This document shows positions 7,691-17,754 of a stretch of 64,000 bases of DNA, one piece after another. Position 1 is the stretch's first letter. Each line of letters starts with the position of its first letter. A program made the position numbers and the translations under genes. The notes beneath the pieces are model-generated. The model did not search any database. It was not told the origin of the DNA and worked only from the letters and a program-made list of their open reading frames with translations. Source of the stretch: Mucilaginibacter daejeonensis (GTDB taxonomy: Bacteria; Bacteroidota; Bacteroidia; Sphingobacteriales; Sphingobacteriaceae); the NCBI RefSeq assembly GCF_020783335.1, contig NZ_CP086068.1, forward strand, positions 930,001 to 994,000, written 5' to 3'.

Positions 7691-9196
7691 TTAATAACCA
7701 GCGTTCTGTGTGTATAACCCAGGAGCAGCATTCAGCTCGCTTTGTGGTATCGGGTATATCACGTAGTTGTTCTGGAACGGTTGTATCGATTTTTGGATAT
7801 CATCTACGGCTATCCATGCTGGCATCACAGTGGTCACTAAACCGCTGCGCACCAGATCATGCCAACGCAGGCCTTCGGCAGCAAATTCACGGCGGCGTTC
7901 CTCCATCAGCTGTGGGAGGGTGGTGCCGCTAACCGGGGTGGTCAAACCAGCACGGGTACGCACCTGGTTCACGATGGCGTCCACTTCAGCCTGAGTGCCA
8001 GAAGCGCCTTTCAGTATACATTCAGCTTTCAGCATCAGTACATCGGTATAACGCATCACGATGTAGTTGATCGGCCAGTCCAAACGGTTGGTAGGCACTT
8101 TGGTGATGTCCAGGTATTTTTTAAAGAATGGCCTGACCTCGCTGCCACCACCTGTTGCGGTGAAGCCCTGGGTAAAGATGGTGAAGTCCTTACGCACATC
8201 GCCTGCTGCATAGCTGCTCACCAGGTTGTTAGATACCGGGCGGATCAGCAAACCACCTTGTACCGGTTTACCTATTGAGGTAAAGTACAGATCGGGTACC
8301 AGTAACCAAGGGAAGGTACCACCCACCACCGGGTTGGAGCCGGTAGAGTAATTGATATCGAACACCACCTCGGCATTGCCCTCGTTGGTGTAAGAGAAGA
8401 TATTAGCGAACGACGACAGGAAGGAGTATTTGCCACTGGCAATGATCTCGTTCAGTAAACCTAAAGCGGTTTGCCAGTCGTTGGTGCCCAAACCCGGACC
8501 TTCGATGTTGTAAGTAGGGCCCGAGCGGGTCATGTACACCAGTGCCAGGATACCTTTTGCGGCAAATTTAGTAGCGCGGCCTTTATCGGCAGCGGCACTG
8601 TAAACGTCAGGCAGGTTATCGGCCGCGAATTTCAGGTCATCAATGATGAAATTATAAACGTCAGACACCGGGCTGCGTGGGATGGTCAAGCTCTCGTTAA
8701 CAGATACCACCTTGTTAATGATCGGCACTTTACCGAACCAGCGTACCAGGTCAAAGTACATAAAGGCACGCAAAAAGCGGGCTTCGGCGGTCAAACGTGT
8801 TTTAAGCGTAGGATCGGTTATGGCCGATGCATTGGTCACCAATTTATCGAGCAGGGTGTTGGCTCTGTAGATGCCGTTAAAGTTAGTGTTCCAGGCCTCG
8901 ATCACATAGGCGTTGGCCGATATACTGCGGGCAAAGTTGTTGATCGGCTCCCAATCGCGCGGACCGTCCGCCACGGCGTATGAATTGTCTGACCGGGTCT
9001 CCGATAGGTTGAGCATGCGATCAGGATAAGTGCGCAGGTCAGCATATACGGCGTTGGTGGCCTGTATGAAATCACTGTTAGAGGCAAAGAAGGTGGCCGT
9101 GGTAGATGTAGAGATCGGGGTTTGATCTAACTGCTTTTTACAGCCGGCAGTGATGGCGCAGGTAAAAGCTGCTATATATAATATCTTATTTTTCAT
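7691..9196 (-). CDS. SusD/RagB-family surface glycan-binding lipoprotein
   Basis: This 501-residue lipoprotein has a short signal ending in the lipobox ITAGC (Cys19). SusD features include 'NAVYADLR', 'IEAWNTNFNGIYRANTLLDKL', 'ARFLRAFMYFDLVRWFGKVPI' (in two blocks), 'PINYIVMRYTDVLMLKAE', 'VNQVRTRAGL', 'ERRREFAAEGLRWHDLVR' and the C-terminal 'VIYPIPQSELNAAPG' tail. It acts with the SusC channel encoded directly upstream (gap 19 bp), binding oligosaccharide at the cell surface and closing the transporter lid. Length and lipobox are normal for the family. The substrate is unknown; the only linked enzyme is the propeller glycosidase-like protein downstream. Confidence 0.95.
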   Translation of the reverse strand: MKNKILYIAAFTCAITAGCKKQLDQTPISTSTTATFFASNSDFIQATNAVYADLRTYPDRMLNLSETRSDNSYAVADGPRDWEPINNFARSISANAYVIEAWNTNFNGIYRANTLLDKLVTNASAITDPTLKTRLTAEARFLRAFMYFDLVRWFGKVPIINKVVSVNESLTIPRSPVSDVYNFIIDDLKFAADNLPDVYSAAADKGRATKFAAKGILALVYMTRSGPTYNIEGPGLGTNDWQTALGLLNEIIASGKYSFLSSFANIFSYTNEGNAEVVFDINYSTGSNPVVGGTFPWLLVPDLYFTSIGKPVQGGLLIRPVSNNLVSSYAAGDVRKDFTIFTQGFTATGGGSEVRPFFKKYLDITKVPTNRLDWPINYIVMRYTDVLMLKAECILKGASGTQAEVDAIVNQVRTRAGLTTPVSGTTLPQLMEERRREFAAEGLRWHDLVRSGLVTTVMPAWIAVDDIQKSIQPFQNNYVIYPIPQSELNAAPGLYTQNAGY

Positions 9197-9215
9197 GTTG
9201 TAAGCTCCTTATCAA

Positions 9216-12200
9216 TTAAAAACCAAAGTTCAAACCAAATACCAGCGATCTAACCAGTGGTAAGCCACCGTAATCGCCCGCCTCAGGATAAGTGTTGCTA
9301 CCGCTTAGGTTGGTGTTGGTAGCCTCAGGGTTCAAACCACCGTAGTATTTGTCATGGCCAAAAAAGTTCTCGGCGGTAACATATACACGGGCCGAACGGA
9401 TGAAGCCCACCTTTTTGAAGTTGTTACCCACATTGTAACCCAAGGTGATGTTACGCACGCGGAAGTAATCTGATGAGTACAGCCAGTCGGTATTGGCTAT
9501 ACGGCCAAAAGTAGAATAGGCCTTGCTCACTTTGCCATCGCCAGGGTTCGATGGTGAACGCCAGCGTTGATCGTAAAATGCCGGAGCATTATCAGTAAAG
9601 CCCTGGCCGGTACGGGTCAATGCACGGCCCAGTAACGAGTAAATGTAGCCACCGTTCTGCCCTTGTACCAGCACGCTCAGGTCAAAGCTGCCATACCTGA
9701 AGGTGTTGGTGATACCCCAGATCCATTTCGGGTTAGGCTGACCCACGATCACACGGTCGTTAGCATCGATCACACCATCGCCGTTGGCATCATAATATTT
9801 AGGGTCGCCCACGGTCTCTTTGGTAGATCCCTGGTAAACCGGGTAATTGTTATTAATATCGGCCTGGCTCAATATACCGATCTGCTTTACGGCATAGATC
9901 GAGTAAAGTGGCTCGCCAACACGCAATATACTGTGCTCGATGTCAAAGCTTGACGGGATGAGCAGTTGGGTTTGGCCGCTGGCCAATGCCGTAACTTTGT
10001 TGGTGTTGTGGCTCACGTTAACGGTGGTGCTCCAGGTAAATTTGCTGCGCACAAAGTTCTGTGAGGTCAGTTCGATCTCTAAACCTTTGTTACGTACCGA
10101 TCCGGCATTGGCCAGGGTCGATTGAAAACCGGTAACCGCCAGGGTAGGCACGTTCAGCAACAGGTCAGTGTTGTCTTTGATATAATAATCGATCGAACCG
10201 GTCAGGCGGTTCTTGAAGAAACCGAAATCGACACCTACGTCATTGGTCTTGGTCTTTTCCCAACGCAGGTCGGTGGTCGGGTTGTTGGATCCGTTCTGGC
10301 CAACTACTGATGCACCGTTCAGCGAGTAATTGTATAGGCCGATCTGGGCAATGGTAGAGTAGTTACCGATGTTGTAGTTACCACCCTGGCCGTAGCTGTA
10401 ACGCAGTTTCAGGTCGCTCAAAGCACCCCAGCCTTTGGCGAACGACTCCTCAGAGATGCGCCAGCCCACTGATGCCGAAGGGAAGTAACCGTATTTGCTA
10501 TCGGCACCAAAGCGTGATGAACCATCACGACGGATACTGGCCGATAACAGGTACTTGTTCTTGTAAGCGTATTGTGCACGACCGAACATGGATTCCAAGG
10601 TGTTCTTTTCGGCTGTTGAACCACCGGTGATGGCATTGGCCGCGTTAAGGGTTTGGATCACGTTGCTGGAGTAGCCACCGTTAGATGACATGGTTTGCAG
10701 ATCGATACGATCGGTAGTGAAGGAAAAACCTGCCAGTAAGTTAAGGCTGTGGTCCTTAGCAAAGGTGGTGTTGTAGTTCAAGGTGTTCTCGTTCACGAAG
10801 GTCTGTTTGCGGAAGGTGTTGTACGAGCCGCTGGTCAGTATCGTGGTCTGTGCCGCACGGGCCGATGCCGAGCTGGCGTTCAGGTAAGGTGAATATGAAC
10901 GTGAGGTGTTATCTGTGTTGTCCAAGTTCAAAGTGGTCCTGAAGGTCAGGTTCTTCAAAATGTTCAACTCCGCGTAAATGGTACCCAGGGTACGGTAGCG
11001 TTTGTTCTCGCCTACGTTATACAGCAGTTTGGAGATAGGGCTGTTGGTAGATACGCTCCATGCATATTGCGACCATTGGCCGGTGTTCATGAACACGCCC
11101 GGGCCCGATTCCTGTACGGGAGTGGCGCTCAATAATTGGTGAAAGATGTTGTCTTTACCCTCAACACCCGGATCATGCGCGATGGAATAGGTGGGAGAGA
11201 TGTTGACACCGAATTTCAGGTATTTGTTAGCGGTAACGTCAACGTTGGCACGTAAGGAGTAGGCCTTGTAATCTAAGCCACGTACGATACCGTCCTGACC
11301 GTTGTAATTACCCGAAAAGAAGTAGCGAACGTTCTCGGTACCACCACTTGCTGATAATTGATGGCTTTGCGTGATGCCTTTACGGAAGGCCTCTTTTTGC
11401 CAATCCACAAAGGTGAGGCCCGGATGGCCTGGCTGGAACCAACGGTCATCGGTCATGTAGGCGGTATTCACACCACCGGCAGGCAAACCTAAGATAGCGC
11501 GACGCTGATCATTGGTTTGGTCGGCGGTACGGCCGGTGCCTGAAGCAACCCATGCAGCATTGATCATTTCAGTAGCACGATCGATCCACTGATCGCCGTT
11601 AAGCATTTTCAGTCCGCGGGTCTTTTCGCTGAAACCGGCAAATGCATTGTAGCTGATCTGTGGTTTACCGGCCTTACCACGGCGGGTGGTGATCAATACC
11701 ACACCGTTAGATGAACGCGAACCGTAAATGGCGGCCGCGGCGGCATCTTTTAAAACCTCGATAGATTCGATATCGGCAGGGTTGATGTTATCTAACGGGT
11801 TACCGGTAGCATAGTTGCCCGATCCGTTAGGTGCAGCAGGGGTCAACGGAAAACCGTCGATCACGTACAATGGCTCGTTACCGGCCGAAATAGAACCTGT
11901 ACCACGTACCTGTACGCTAAAGGCCTTACCAGGTACGCCGGTGGTCTGTTTAACGGTAACACCAGCGATCTGGCCTACTAAAGCCTGATCCACACGGGTA
12001 ACAGGGCGCTCCGGTATATTGCCCGCCTTCAGGCTGGCCACGGCGCCGGTAACATCGGTGCGTTTTTGGGTACCGTAACCGATCACTACCACATCGGTAA
12101 GGGTTTGGTTGGTCTTGCTGAACTTGATGTTCACCACCGGGTTGTCGCCAACGGTGGCTTCTTGGTCAGAGTATCCTAAAGAGCGAAACAAAAGCACATC

Positions 12201-12428
12201 GCCTTTGCTGGCCTTGATGGTGTATTTGCCGTTCACATCGGTAGCAGTGCCGCCTTGTTTACCTTTGATGCTTACGGCGGTACCCGGAACGGTCTCGCCC
12301 GTATCGTCGGTAACGGTACCGGTAACGGTGAGTTGTTGTGCGAACGCTGTACTGATACTCAGCAGGCACAAGATCATGAACAAGCACATTTTTTTGCCCG
12401 AGGGCAGTTTAAATAGATCTGCTATCAT
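9216..12428 (-). CDS. SusC/RagA-family TonB-linked outer-membrane transporter
   Basis: This 1070-residue protein is of usual SusC length. A signal peptide ends 'STAFAQ' near residue 31. A carboxypeptidase-D-regulatory-like domain follows (about 35-110: 'VTGTVTDDTGETVPGTAVSIKG'), then the TonB-box-like 'LTDVVVIGYG', the plug domain ('VRGTGSISAGNEPLYVIDGFP', in two blocks, then 'DIESIEVLKDAAAAAIYGSR' and 'SNGVVLITTRRGK') and a beta-barrel ending in 'LVFGLNFGF' with a terminal Phe. It imports oligosaccharides across the outer membrane using TonB energy. No N-terminal STN domain is seen, so it is not expected to signal to an anti-sigma factor. Its SusD partner follows after 19 bp. Confidence 0.96.
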   Translation of the reverse strand: MIADLFKLPSGKKMCLFMILCLLSISTAFAQQLTVTGTVTDDTGETVPGTAVSIKGKQGGTATDVNGKYTIKASKGDVLLFRSLGYSDQEATVGDNPVVNIKFSKTNQTLTDVVVIGYGTQKRTDVTGAVASLKAGNIPERPVTRVDQALVGQIAGVTVKQTTGVPGKAFSVQVRGTGSISAGNEPLYVIDGFPLTPAAPNGSGNYATGNPLDNINPADIESIEVLKDAAAAAIYGSRSSNGVVLITTRRGKAGKPQISYNAFAGFSEKTRGLKMLNGDQWIDRATEMINAAWVASGTGRTADQTNDQRRAILGLPAGGVNTAYMTDDRWFQPGHPGLTFVDWQKEAFRKGITQSHQLSASGGTENVRYFFSGNYNGQDGIVRGLDYKAYSLRANVDVTANKYLKFGVNISPTYSIAHDPGVEGKDNIFHQLLSATPVQESGPGVFMNTGQWSQYAWSVSTNSPISKLLYNVGENKRYRTLGTIYAELNILKNLTFRTTLNLDNTDNTSRSYSPYLNASSASARAAQTTILTSGSYNTFRKQTFVNENTLNYNTTFAKDHSLNLLAGFSFTTDRIDLQTMSSNGGYSSNVIQTLNAANAITGGSTAEKNTLESMFGRAQYAYKNKYLLSASIRRDGSSRFGADSKYGYFPSASVGWRISEESFAKGWGALSDLKLRYSYGQGGNYNIGNYSTIAQIGLYNYSLNGASVVGQNGSNNPTTDLRWEKTKTNDVGVDFGFFKNRLTGSIDYYIKDNTDLLLNVPTLAVTGFQSTLANAGSVRNKGLEIELTSQNFVRSKFTWSTTVNVSHNTNKVTALASGQTQLLIPSSFDIEHSILRVGEPLYSIYAVKQIGILSQADINNNYPVYQGSTKETVGDPKYYDANGDGVIDANDRVIVGQPNPKWIWGITNTFRYGSFDLSVLVQGQNGGYIYSLLGRALTRTGQGFTDNAPAFYDQRWRSPSNPGDGKVSKAYSTFGRIANTDWLYSSDYFRVRNITLGYNVGNNFKKVGFIRSARVYVTAENFFGHDKYYGGLNPEATNTNLSGSNTYPEAGDYGGLPLVRSLVFGLNFGF

Positions 12429-12855
12429 ATACGTTAAAAATTAGGAACTGTTAATTGGCGAACAGCAATAGAAAATTGAACGCTTCAATGATAGAGATTA
12501 GGCTGTGCTAATGTATCCTGACCCATCCTGAACGTAATTTTTTTATTACATCAGTGATCGCGCATCGTACTCGTTGCATGTTTGACAACGAAAACTTGCG
12601 TTTGGCGATAATTTTATTAAAAAGTGTTAAAACGATATTTATGCAGTATGTGCTGATCGATGTGTTTACACAGCAACTGAACATCACAAAAAGGCAGAAA
12701 AATACTTGACCGACTCCCTTGATGCATCAAAACTTTAAGAGATGGCGCCTGAAAAATTGCGTTTTTAGGCCTGTGGGTTAACTATTGGTCAACCTTCAGG
12801 ACAGTGTACAGGGCAGTGTAGCATAAGCCACTTTTCACATGGCGAAAGGGCATAT
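12429..12855. other. intergenic region upstream of susC
   Basis: This AT-rich stretch should hold the minus-strand promoter of the SusC gene. I looked for the Bacteroidota TAnnTTTG element on that strand and found only near matches (around 12728-12737), so no promoter is called. No gene or RNA is recognised. Confidence 0.4.
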
Positions 12856-12893
12856 AAAAGCAGAACGGACGAATGTTAAACATCCGTCCGTTC
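12856..12893 (-). terminator. terminator of pfkA
   Basis: There are 9-bp perfect arms (GAACGGACG at 12863-12871, CGTCCGTTC at 12885-12893) with a further short ATGT/ACAT pairing inside. On the minus strand it is followed by CTGCTTTTATA. It lies 28 bp after the pfkA stop. Confidence 0.75.
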
Positions 12894-12921
12894 CGTTTAT
12901 TTTAGTCGATAAAAAGGCTGT

Positions 12922-13896
12922 CTACGATAGCAGCTCGATGATCTTTAACAGATTAAGATCTAACTCTGATGGTTGCAATATGGCCTCGTCAAGTTTAACG
13001 TAAACCACATCATTGTGACGTACACCTACCATCTCCCGGGTACGGCCATTCATCAGGCCTTCTACCGCGGCCACACCTAAGCGGCTGGCCAGCACACGGT
13101 CGGCACAACTGGCATGCCCGCCACGCTGCATGTGCCCCAGCACCGATACGCGCGTATCATAATGCGGGAAGCGCTCCTTAATGATCTGGCCAATCTCGAA
13201 CCCGCCACCGATCTCCTGGCCTTCGGCTACGATCAGGATCTTGGAGTTCTTCTGGTGTTTGCTTTCTTCTAAACGTTTAAATAGCGGCTCCAGGTTGTTC
13301 TTCACCTCCGGGATCATTACGGCCTCTGCACCGGCAGCAATACCTGAGTGCATGGCGATCATGCCTGAGTCGCGGCCCATCACCTCTACGATGAATAAGC
13401 GGTCGTGTGATTCGGCCGTGTCACGGATCTGATCCACCGAGCGGATCACGGTGTTCAGGGCCGTATCATAACCAATGGTGAAGTCGGTACCCTTTAGGTC
13501 ATTATCAATAGTGGCCGGAATGCCGATCACCGGTATATCAAAAAGCTCGCTGAATTTGTTGGCGCCGGTAAAGGTACCATCGCCACCGATGGCCACCAGG
13601 GCATCAACGCCATGGCGCTTCAGTTGCTTGTAGGCCTTTTGCTTGCCCTCGTCGGTACGGAACTCTGCACTGCGGGCGGTCTTTAATATGGTACCTCCAC
13701 GGTGTAGGATGTTGCCTACCGATTTTAATTTCATAGGCATCATATCGCCATTGATCATGCCCTCGTAGCCCAGCCTGATGCCGGTGACCTCGATATTATA
13801 AAAGTGCGCGGTCTTGACCACGGCACGTATGGCCGCGTTCATGCCTGGCGCGTCGCCCCCTGAAGTGTAAACGCCTATGTTATTGATGTTGGTCAT
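12922..13896 (-). CDS. pfkA: ATP-dependent 6-phosphofructokinase
   Basis: PfkA phosphorylates fructose 6-phosphate to fructose 1,6-bisphosphate, the committed step of glycolysis, in the cytoplasm. From the ATG at 13896 the product is 324 residues, normal for the bacterial enzyme. An upstream ATG at 13920 would add eight residues (MMVLSQDP) not expected in the family. Visible motifs: 'TSGGDAPGMN' near the N-terminus, 'AIGGDGTFTGA' (ATP binding), 'PATIDNDL' with catalytic TIDND, 'EVMGRDSGMIA' (substrate binding), 'EGQEIGGG', and 'GHMQRGG'. The Gly after GGDGT is the type associated with ATP rather than pyrophosphate use. It is a single-gene unit with its own terminator, lying between two divergent SusCD loci. 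Confidence 0.97.
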   Translation of the reverse strand: MTNINNIGVYTSGGDAPGMNAAIRAVVKTAHFYNIEVTGIRLGYEGMINGDMMPMKLKSVGNILHRGGTILKTARSAEFRTDEGKQKAYKQLKRHGVDALVAIGGDGTFTGANKFSELFDIPVIGIPATIDNDLKGTDFTIGYDTALNTVIRSVDQIRDTAESHDRLFIVEVMGRDSGMIAMHSGIAAGAEAVMIPEVKNNLEPLFKRLEESKHQKNSKILIVAEGQEIGGGFEIGQIIKERFPHYDTRVSVLGHMQRGGHASCADRVLASRLGVAAVEGLMNGRTREMVGVRHNDVVYVKLDEAILQPSELDLNLLKIIELLS

Positions 13897-14569
13897 TGGA
13901 TCTTGAGATAAAACCATCACCGGGTGCGATGCCCGGTCTTTGACGGCGCAATATATGAACTATGGGTGTATTTTGAACACTTAGTTTTAAAACAAATAAG
14001 ATAGGATATATAGATGATCCACAAATGCACCCTTAAGCATCATTTGGGGTGAATAGGCAATTACAAGATGACAATGCTGTTCAAGCATCACTTAACCTCG
14101 TTTAAGCCCGCTTAAAAGCACCTTTTCATAAAAAAAAGATAAAAATATCATTTGGTCATATACCGTATCAGCCTGGCATCGAAAGCTACCTATTAGCGCT
14201 CAAATACAGCTGATTATGAAATAACGACTTGTTATCAAAGCGTATCAATTACTTTATAAGTGTCTGTTTTACAGTAATTTGTGTTGATTTTTTATTTGCA
14301 CATCTCGATACTTTCATCATACTTTTGCTTGCAACAGGAGCAGATCCTGGCACCGATTTAAAGACCGACGATATCAATTTTTTTCCGGAGCGTGACCAAC
14401 AGGGAGTCTGAACAGGACGGCATAAGCAAGCTTTTGCCTGAACGACCGCACGCGCTTTTCACCGCCCGGACCAAAAGACCAGACAGGAACACAGCAGCTA
14501 CCCAGATGTACACAGGCCAGGTTTGCGTACCATCAACCCCATCATCCAATTAAAACTAAACCATTGTAT
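13897..14569. other. intergenic region between pfkA and susC, with leader
   Basis: This 673-bp AT-rich gap separates pfkA and susC, which are divergent. Its right third contains the predicted susC promoter (14295-14327) and a leader of about 235 nt that becomes GC-richer toward the start codon. No convincing small gene is present. Long susC leaders can host antisense RNAs in Bacteroides, but I see no sequence proof of one here. Confidence 0.5.
14295..14327 (+). promoter_or_regulatory. predicted Bacteroidota promoter of the uronate-type PUL
   Basis: TTTG at 14295-14298 and TACTTTTG at 14320-14327 match the -33 and -7 elements used by the Bacteroidota housekeeping sigma factor (TTTG and TAnnTTTG), with 21 nt between them. 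Transcription would start near 14334, giving a leader of about 235 nt before the SusC start. Confidence 0.55.
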
Positions 14570-17500
14570 ATGAAAAGACTTATTACTCATCTCATATTCT
14601 TTATTCTTGTGTGCTCAACGTCGGTATTTGCCCAAACGCCGATCAAGGGTCGCGTGCTGGATAACCTGGGATCGCCACTGGTGGGCGTTACCGTGAAGGC
14701 CAGCGGCGGCACTACGGCCACCCAAACCGACATCAACGGCAGTTATTCGATCAATGCTGCCCAGGGCGCAACGCTTACCTTCACCTACGTAGGTTTCATT
14801 AGTCAAACCGTAACCGTAGGTACCGAAAAGAACATCGAAGTAAAACTGAACCCGACCGCAAATAACCTGAACGATGTGGTGGTGGTAGGTTACGGTACCC
14901 GTGCCGTGAAAGACGTTACCGGCGCTATATCGAGCATCAAGGCCGAGCGTTTGGAGAACGAGAACCCGACCAGCGTGACCGACATCATCCGTGGTAACGT
15001 ACCGGGTATCACTGTAGCGCTTAATACCTCAGCCAAAGGTGGTGGCGCAGGCGACCTGCAGATCCGTGGCCGTAACTCGCTTTCAGGTACCTACGCACCG
15101 CTCATCATTTTGGATGGTGTGATCTACCCTGGTCAGCTGGCCGACATCAACCCTAATGACATCGAGCGTGTGGACGTATTGCGCGATCCAAGTGCCCTGG
15201 CCGTTTACGGTGCTCAGGCCGCTTCGGGTGTAGTAGCTGTTACCACTAAAAAAGGTAAACGCGGCGCTCCGCAGATCACGCTGAACGCCAACGTGGGCAT
15301 CGCCCAACTGGCCAAAAGGCAAAAATTCTATGAAGGGGAAGATTTCCTGGCCTGGCGTGCCGATGGTGCCCGCAGCTCTAACACTGCTAACCCTTATTAT
15401 TACTACAGCAACCCTAACAACCTGCCATCAGGCGTTACGCTGGCCCAGTTCCTGAACGGTGCCACCGGCGACCCGACCACCATTTGGTTACAGCGTTTAG
15501 GCTTGTTCCCTAACGAGATAGCCAACTACCAGGCCGGTAAGGTGACCAACTGGTCAGACCTGATCTTCCGTAATGGTGTGCGCCAGGATTATACTGTGAG
15601 CGTATCGGCCAAGAACGATGCTATGAGCTATTACTTATCGGGTAACTACACACGTAACGAGAACCTGATCCAGGGCGGTTTTTACAAGAACGGCCGTATC
15701 AGGGCCAACGTGGAAGGTAAAGCTTCCAAATTCCTGACCGTGGGTTTGAACGCGCAGTTCGCCAGCCGCGATGAAAGCGCTGCCAGTACTCCGCTGAGCA
15801 ACCAGGGTATCGATGGTTTGGAGGCCGACTGGACCCAGATCATCAACTCATCGCCTTATGGTGACCTGTATAATGCCGATGGTTCGTTACGCCGTATCGC
15901 TACTGATGATAGCGGTCTGAATCAGCGTAACCCTTTCCTGGGTAACCGTTACAACGATGTCGTAGCGATCCAAAATACCTTGTTCTCTACTCTGTACGCG
16001 CGTGTTGACCTGCCTTTCGGCTTCAAGTTCAACGTTAACTACGCGCCTACTATCGAATCATACCGTAACTTCTTTTTCAGGCCGGTAAAGAACCCTAATG
16101 AGTTGGCCGGTGGTACCGGTATACGTACCATGGAGAACCGTTACCGTTACACGCTGGATAACATCCTGACCTGGAACAAGACCTTTGGTAAACATGGTTT
16201 CGATGCTACCTTCCTGATCAACAAAGAGGGTTATAACTCTTACTATACTCGTGCCTCGAACACCCAGTTCGTGCCAAGTGATGACCTGGGTTACCACAAC
16301 ATCGGTGCAGGTACACTGCCTATCGAAAGTAGCGACGACCGTAAATACAATGCCGACGCTTTGATGGGGCGTATCAACTACACCCTGATGGGCCGCTACG
16401 TGTTGAACATGATCGTTCGCCGTGATGGTTTCTCGACCTTTGGTTTGAAAAATCCACGTGCCACTTATGTAGCAGGAGGTTTGGCCTGGACCATCACTGA
16501 TGAGAACTTTATTAAAGAAGCTGACTGGAAATGGCTGAACTACGCTAAACTGCGTTTAGGTTACGGTACCAACGGTAACCGCTTGTCTACCGGTACGGCC
16601 GATCCGTCTTTAACGCTGGCTTTATTAGGTGCTACCCGTTACCCCACTGTGAGCGGTACCACTGTGACCAACAACACTGGTATCTATGTAAATTCGTTAC
16701 AACTGCCTGATCTTACTTGGGAGAAGACCACAGGTGCTGACATCGGTCTCGACTTCACTTTGCTGAACAACCGTTTGAGTGGTACCATCGATGTGTATGA
16801 CCGTAATACCACCAACATGCTGGTGAATCGTGCTATTCCATGGATCATGGGTTTGAACACCTCAAATAATATCCAGGTCGGTGGTAGCAACGGATCTAAC
16901 GCCTACTTTAACCTTGGCGAGGTGAACAACCGTGGTTTCGAGCTATCATTAGATGGCAAGATCATTAACGGCCGCAACTTTAGCTGGAGCGCACAGGCTA
17001 CCTTGTTCATCAACCGTAACAAGATCAAACACCTGTACGGTGAGTACCAAACCACTGATGCTAACGGCAACACCATCACCCGTGAGAATGATGACATTGG
17101 TAACGGCTGGTTCATAGGCCGCGATATCAACACCGTGTGGGATTACAATATCCTGGGTGTGTGGCAAACCAATGAGGCTACCGAGGCCGCCAAATATGGC
17201 GCACGCCCCGGCGACTTTAAACTGGAAGATGTGAACGGCGACTTCCGTTTCACTAATGATGACAAAAAGTTCCTGGGATCGACCAACCCGCGCTTCATCT
17301 GGTCGTTCCGTAACGAGTTCCACTTCCTCAAGAACTTTGATGCCTCTTTCATGCTGGTATCTAACATGGGCCAGTTAAGGCAGTTCAACCAGGCCCTTAA
17401 CAATCCGGGCAGTGTGGGCTTTGCCCGTATGAACTCATACGTACAACCATACTGGACACCTGATAACCCGATCAATGATTACGCCCGTTTGAACTCTGGC

Positions 17501-17734
17501 CAATCAGGTACCACGATCAACGTATGGCGTAAGTCATCATTCGTGCGCCTGCAAACCGTATCTATAGGCTATAACATCAACACACAGATCGTTAAAAAAC
17601 TGGGAGTCCAAAATGCCAAGATCTATCTGAACGCCACTAACCCTTATGTGGCCAGTAGCTGGAATTTTTGGGACCCGCAGAACAACGGCCCGACCCCAAG
17701 ATTTTGGGCTGCAGGTTTGAACGTAACTTTTTAA
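14570..17734 (+). CDS. SusC/RagA-family TonB-linked outer-membrane transporter
   Basis: The ATG at 14570 is preferred over an in-frame TTG at 14564. The 1054-residue product has a signal peptide ending 'TSVFAQ', a carboxypeptidase-regulatory-like domain ('IKGRVLDNLGSPLVGVTVKA'), a TonB-box-like 'NDVVVVGYG', the plug ('IRGRNSLSGTYAPLIILDG', 'DIERVDVLRDPSALAVYGAQ', 'ASGVVAVTTKKGK') and a beta-barrel ending 'FWAAGLNVTF' with the usual terminal Phe. It heads an operon with SusD, GH3, a polysaccharide lyase and a GH88, which suggests it imports uronic-acid-containing oligosaccharides. It carries no STN signalling domain, and no dedicated regulator gene is next to it. Confidence 0.96.
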   Translation: MKRLITHLIFFILVCSTSVFAQTPIKGRVLDNLGSPLVGVTVKASGGTTATQTDINGSYSINAAQGATLTFTYVGFISQTVTVGTEKNIEVKLNPTANNLNDVVVVGYGTRAVKDVTGAISSIKAERLENENPTSVTDIIRGNVPGITVALNTSAKGGGAGDLQIRGRNSLSGTYAPLIILDGVIYPGQLADINPNDIERVDVLRDPSALAVYGAQAASGVVAVTTKKGKRGAPQITLNANVGIAQLAKRQKFYEGEDFLAWRADGARSSNTANPYYYYSNPNNLPSGVTLAQFLNGATGDPTTIWLQRLGLFPNEIANYQAGKVTNWSDLIFRNGVRQDYTVSVSAKNDAMSYYLSGNYTRNENLIQGGFYKNGRIRANVEGKASKFLTVGLNAQFASRDESAASTPLSNQGIDGLEADWTQIINSSPYGDLYNADGSLRRIATDDSGLNQRNPFLGNRYNDVVAIQNTLFSTLYARVDLPFGFKFNVNYAPTIESYRNFFFRPVKNPNELAGGTGIRTMENRYRYTLDNILTWNKTFGKHGFDATFLINKEGYNSYYTRASNTQFVPSDDLGYHNIGAGTLPIESSDDRKYNADALMGRINYTLMGRYVLNMIVRRDGFSTFGLKNPRATYVAGGLAWTITDENFIKEADWKWLNYAKLRLGYGTNGNRLSTGTADPSLTLALLGATRYPTVSGTTVTNNTGIYVNSLQLPDLTWEKTTGADIGLDFTLLNNRLSGTIDVYDRNTTNMLVNRAIPWIMGLNTSNNIQVGGSNGSNAYFNLGEVNNRGFELSLDGKIINGRNFSWSAQATLFINRNKIKHLYGEYQTTDANGNTITRENDDIGNGWFIGRDINTVWDYNILGVWQTNEATEAAKYGARPGDFKLEDVNGDFRFTNDDKKFLGSTNPRFIWSFRNEFHFLKNFDASFMLVSNMGQLRQFNQALNNPGSVGFARMNSYVQPYWTPDNPINDYARLNSGQSGTTINVWRKSSFVRLQTVSIGYNINTQIVKKLGVQNAKIYLNATNPYVASSWNFWDPQNNGPTPRFWAAGLNVTF

Positions 17735-17754
17735 TGATCTGAAAAGAAATTGAA

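Noticed and set aside
7429..7731. Minus-strand 100-residue frame with NVT repeats
   Set aside because: It crosses the terminator and the end of the SusD gene, and its repeats are simply the TGTTACAT motif read in frame.
14229..14411. Small plus-strand frame upstream of susC
   Set aside because: It contains the predicted promoter in its body and has no supporting features.
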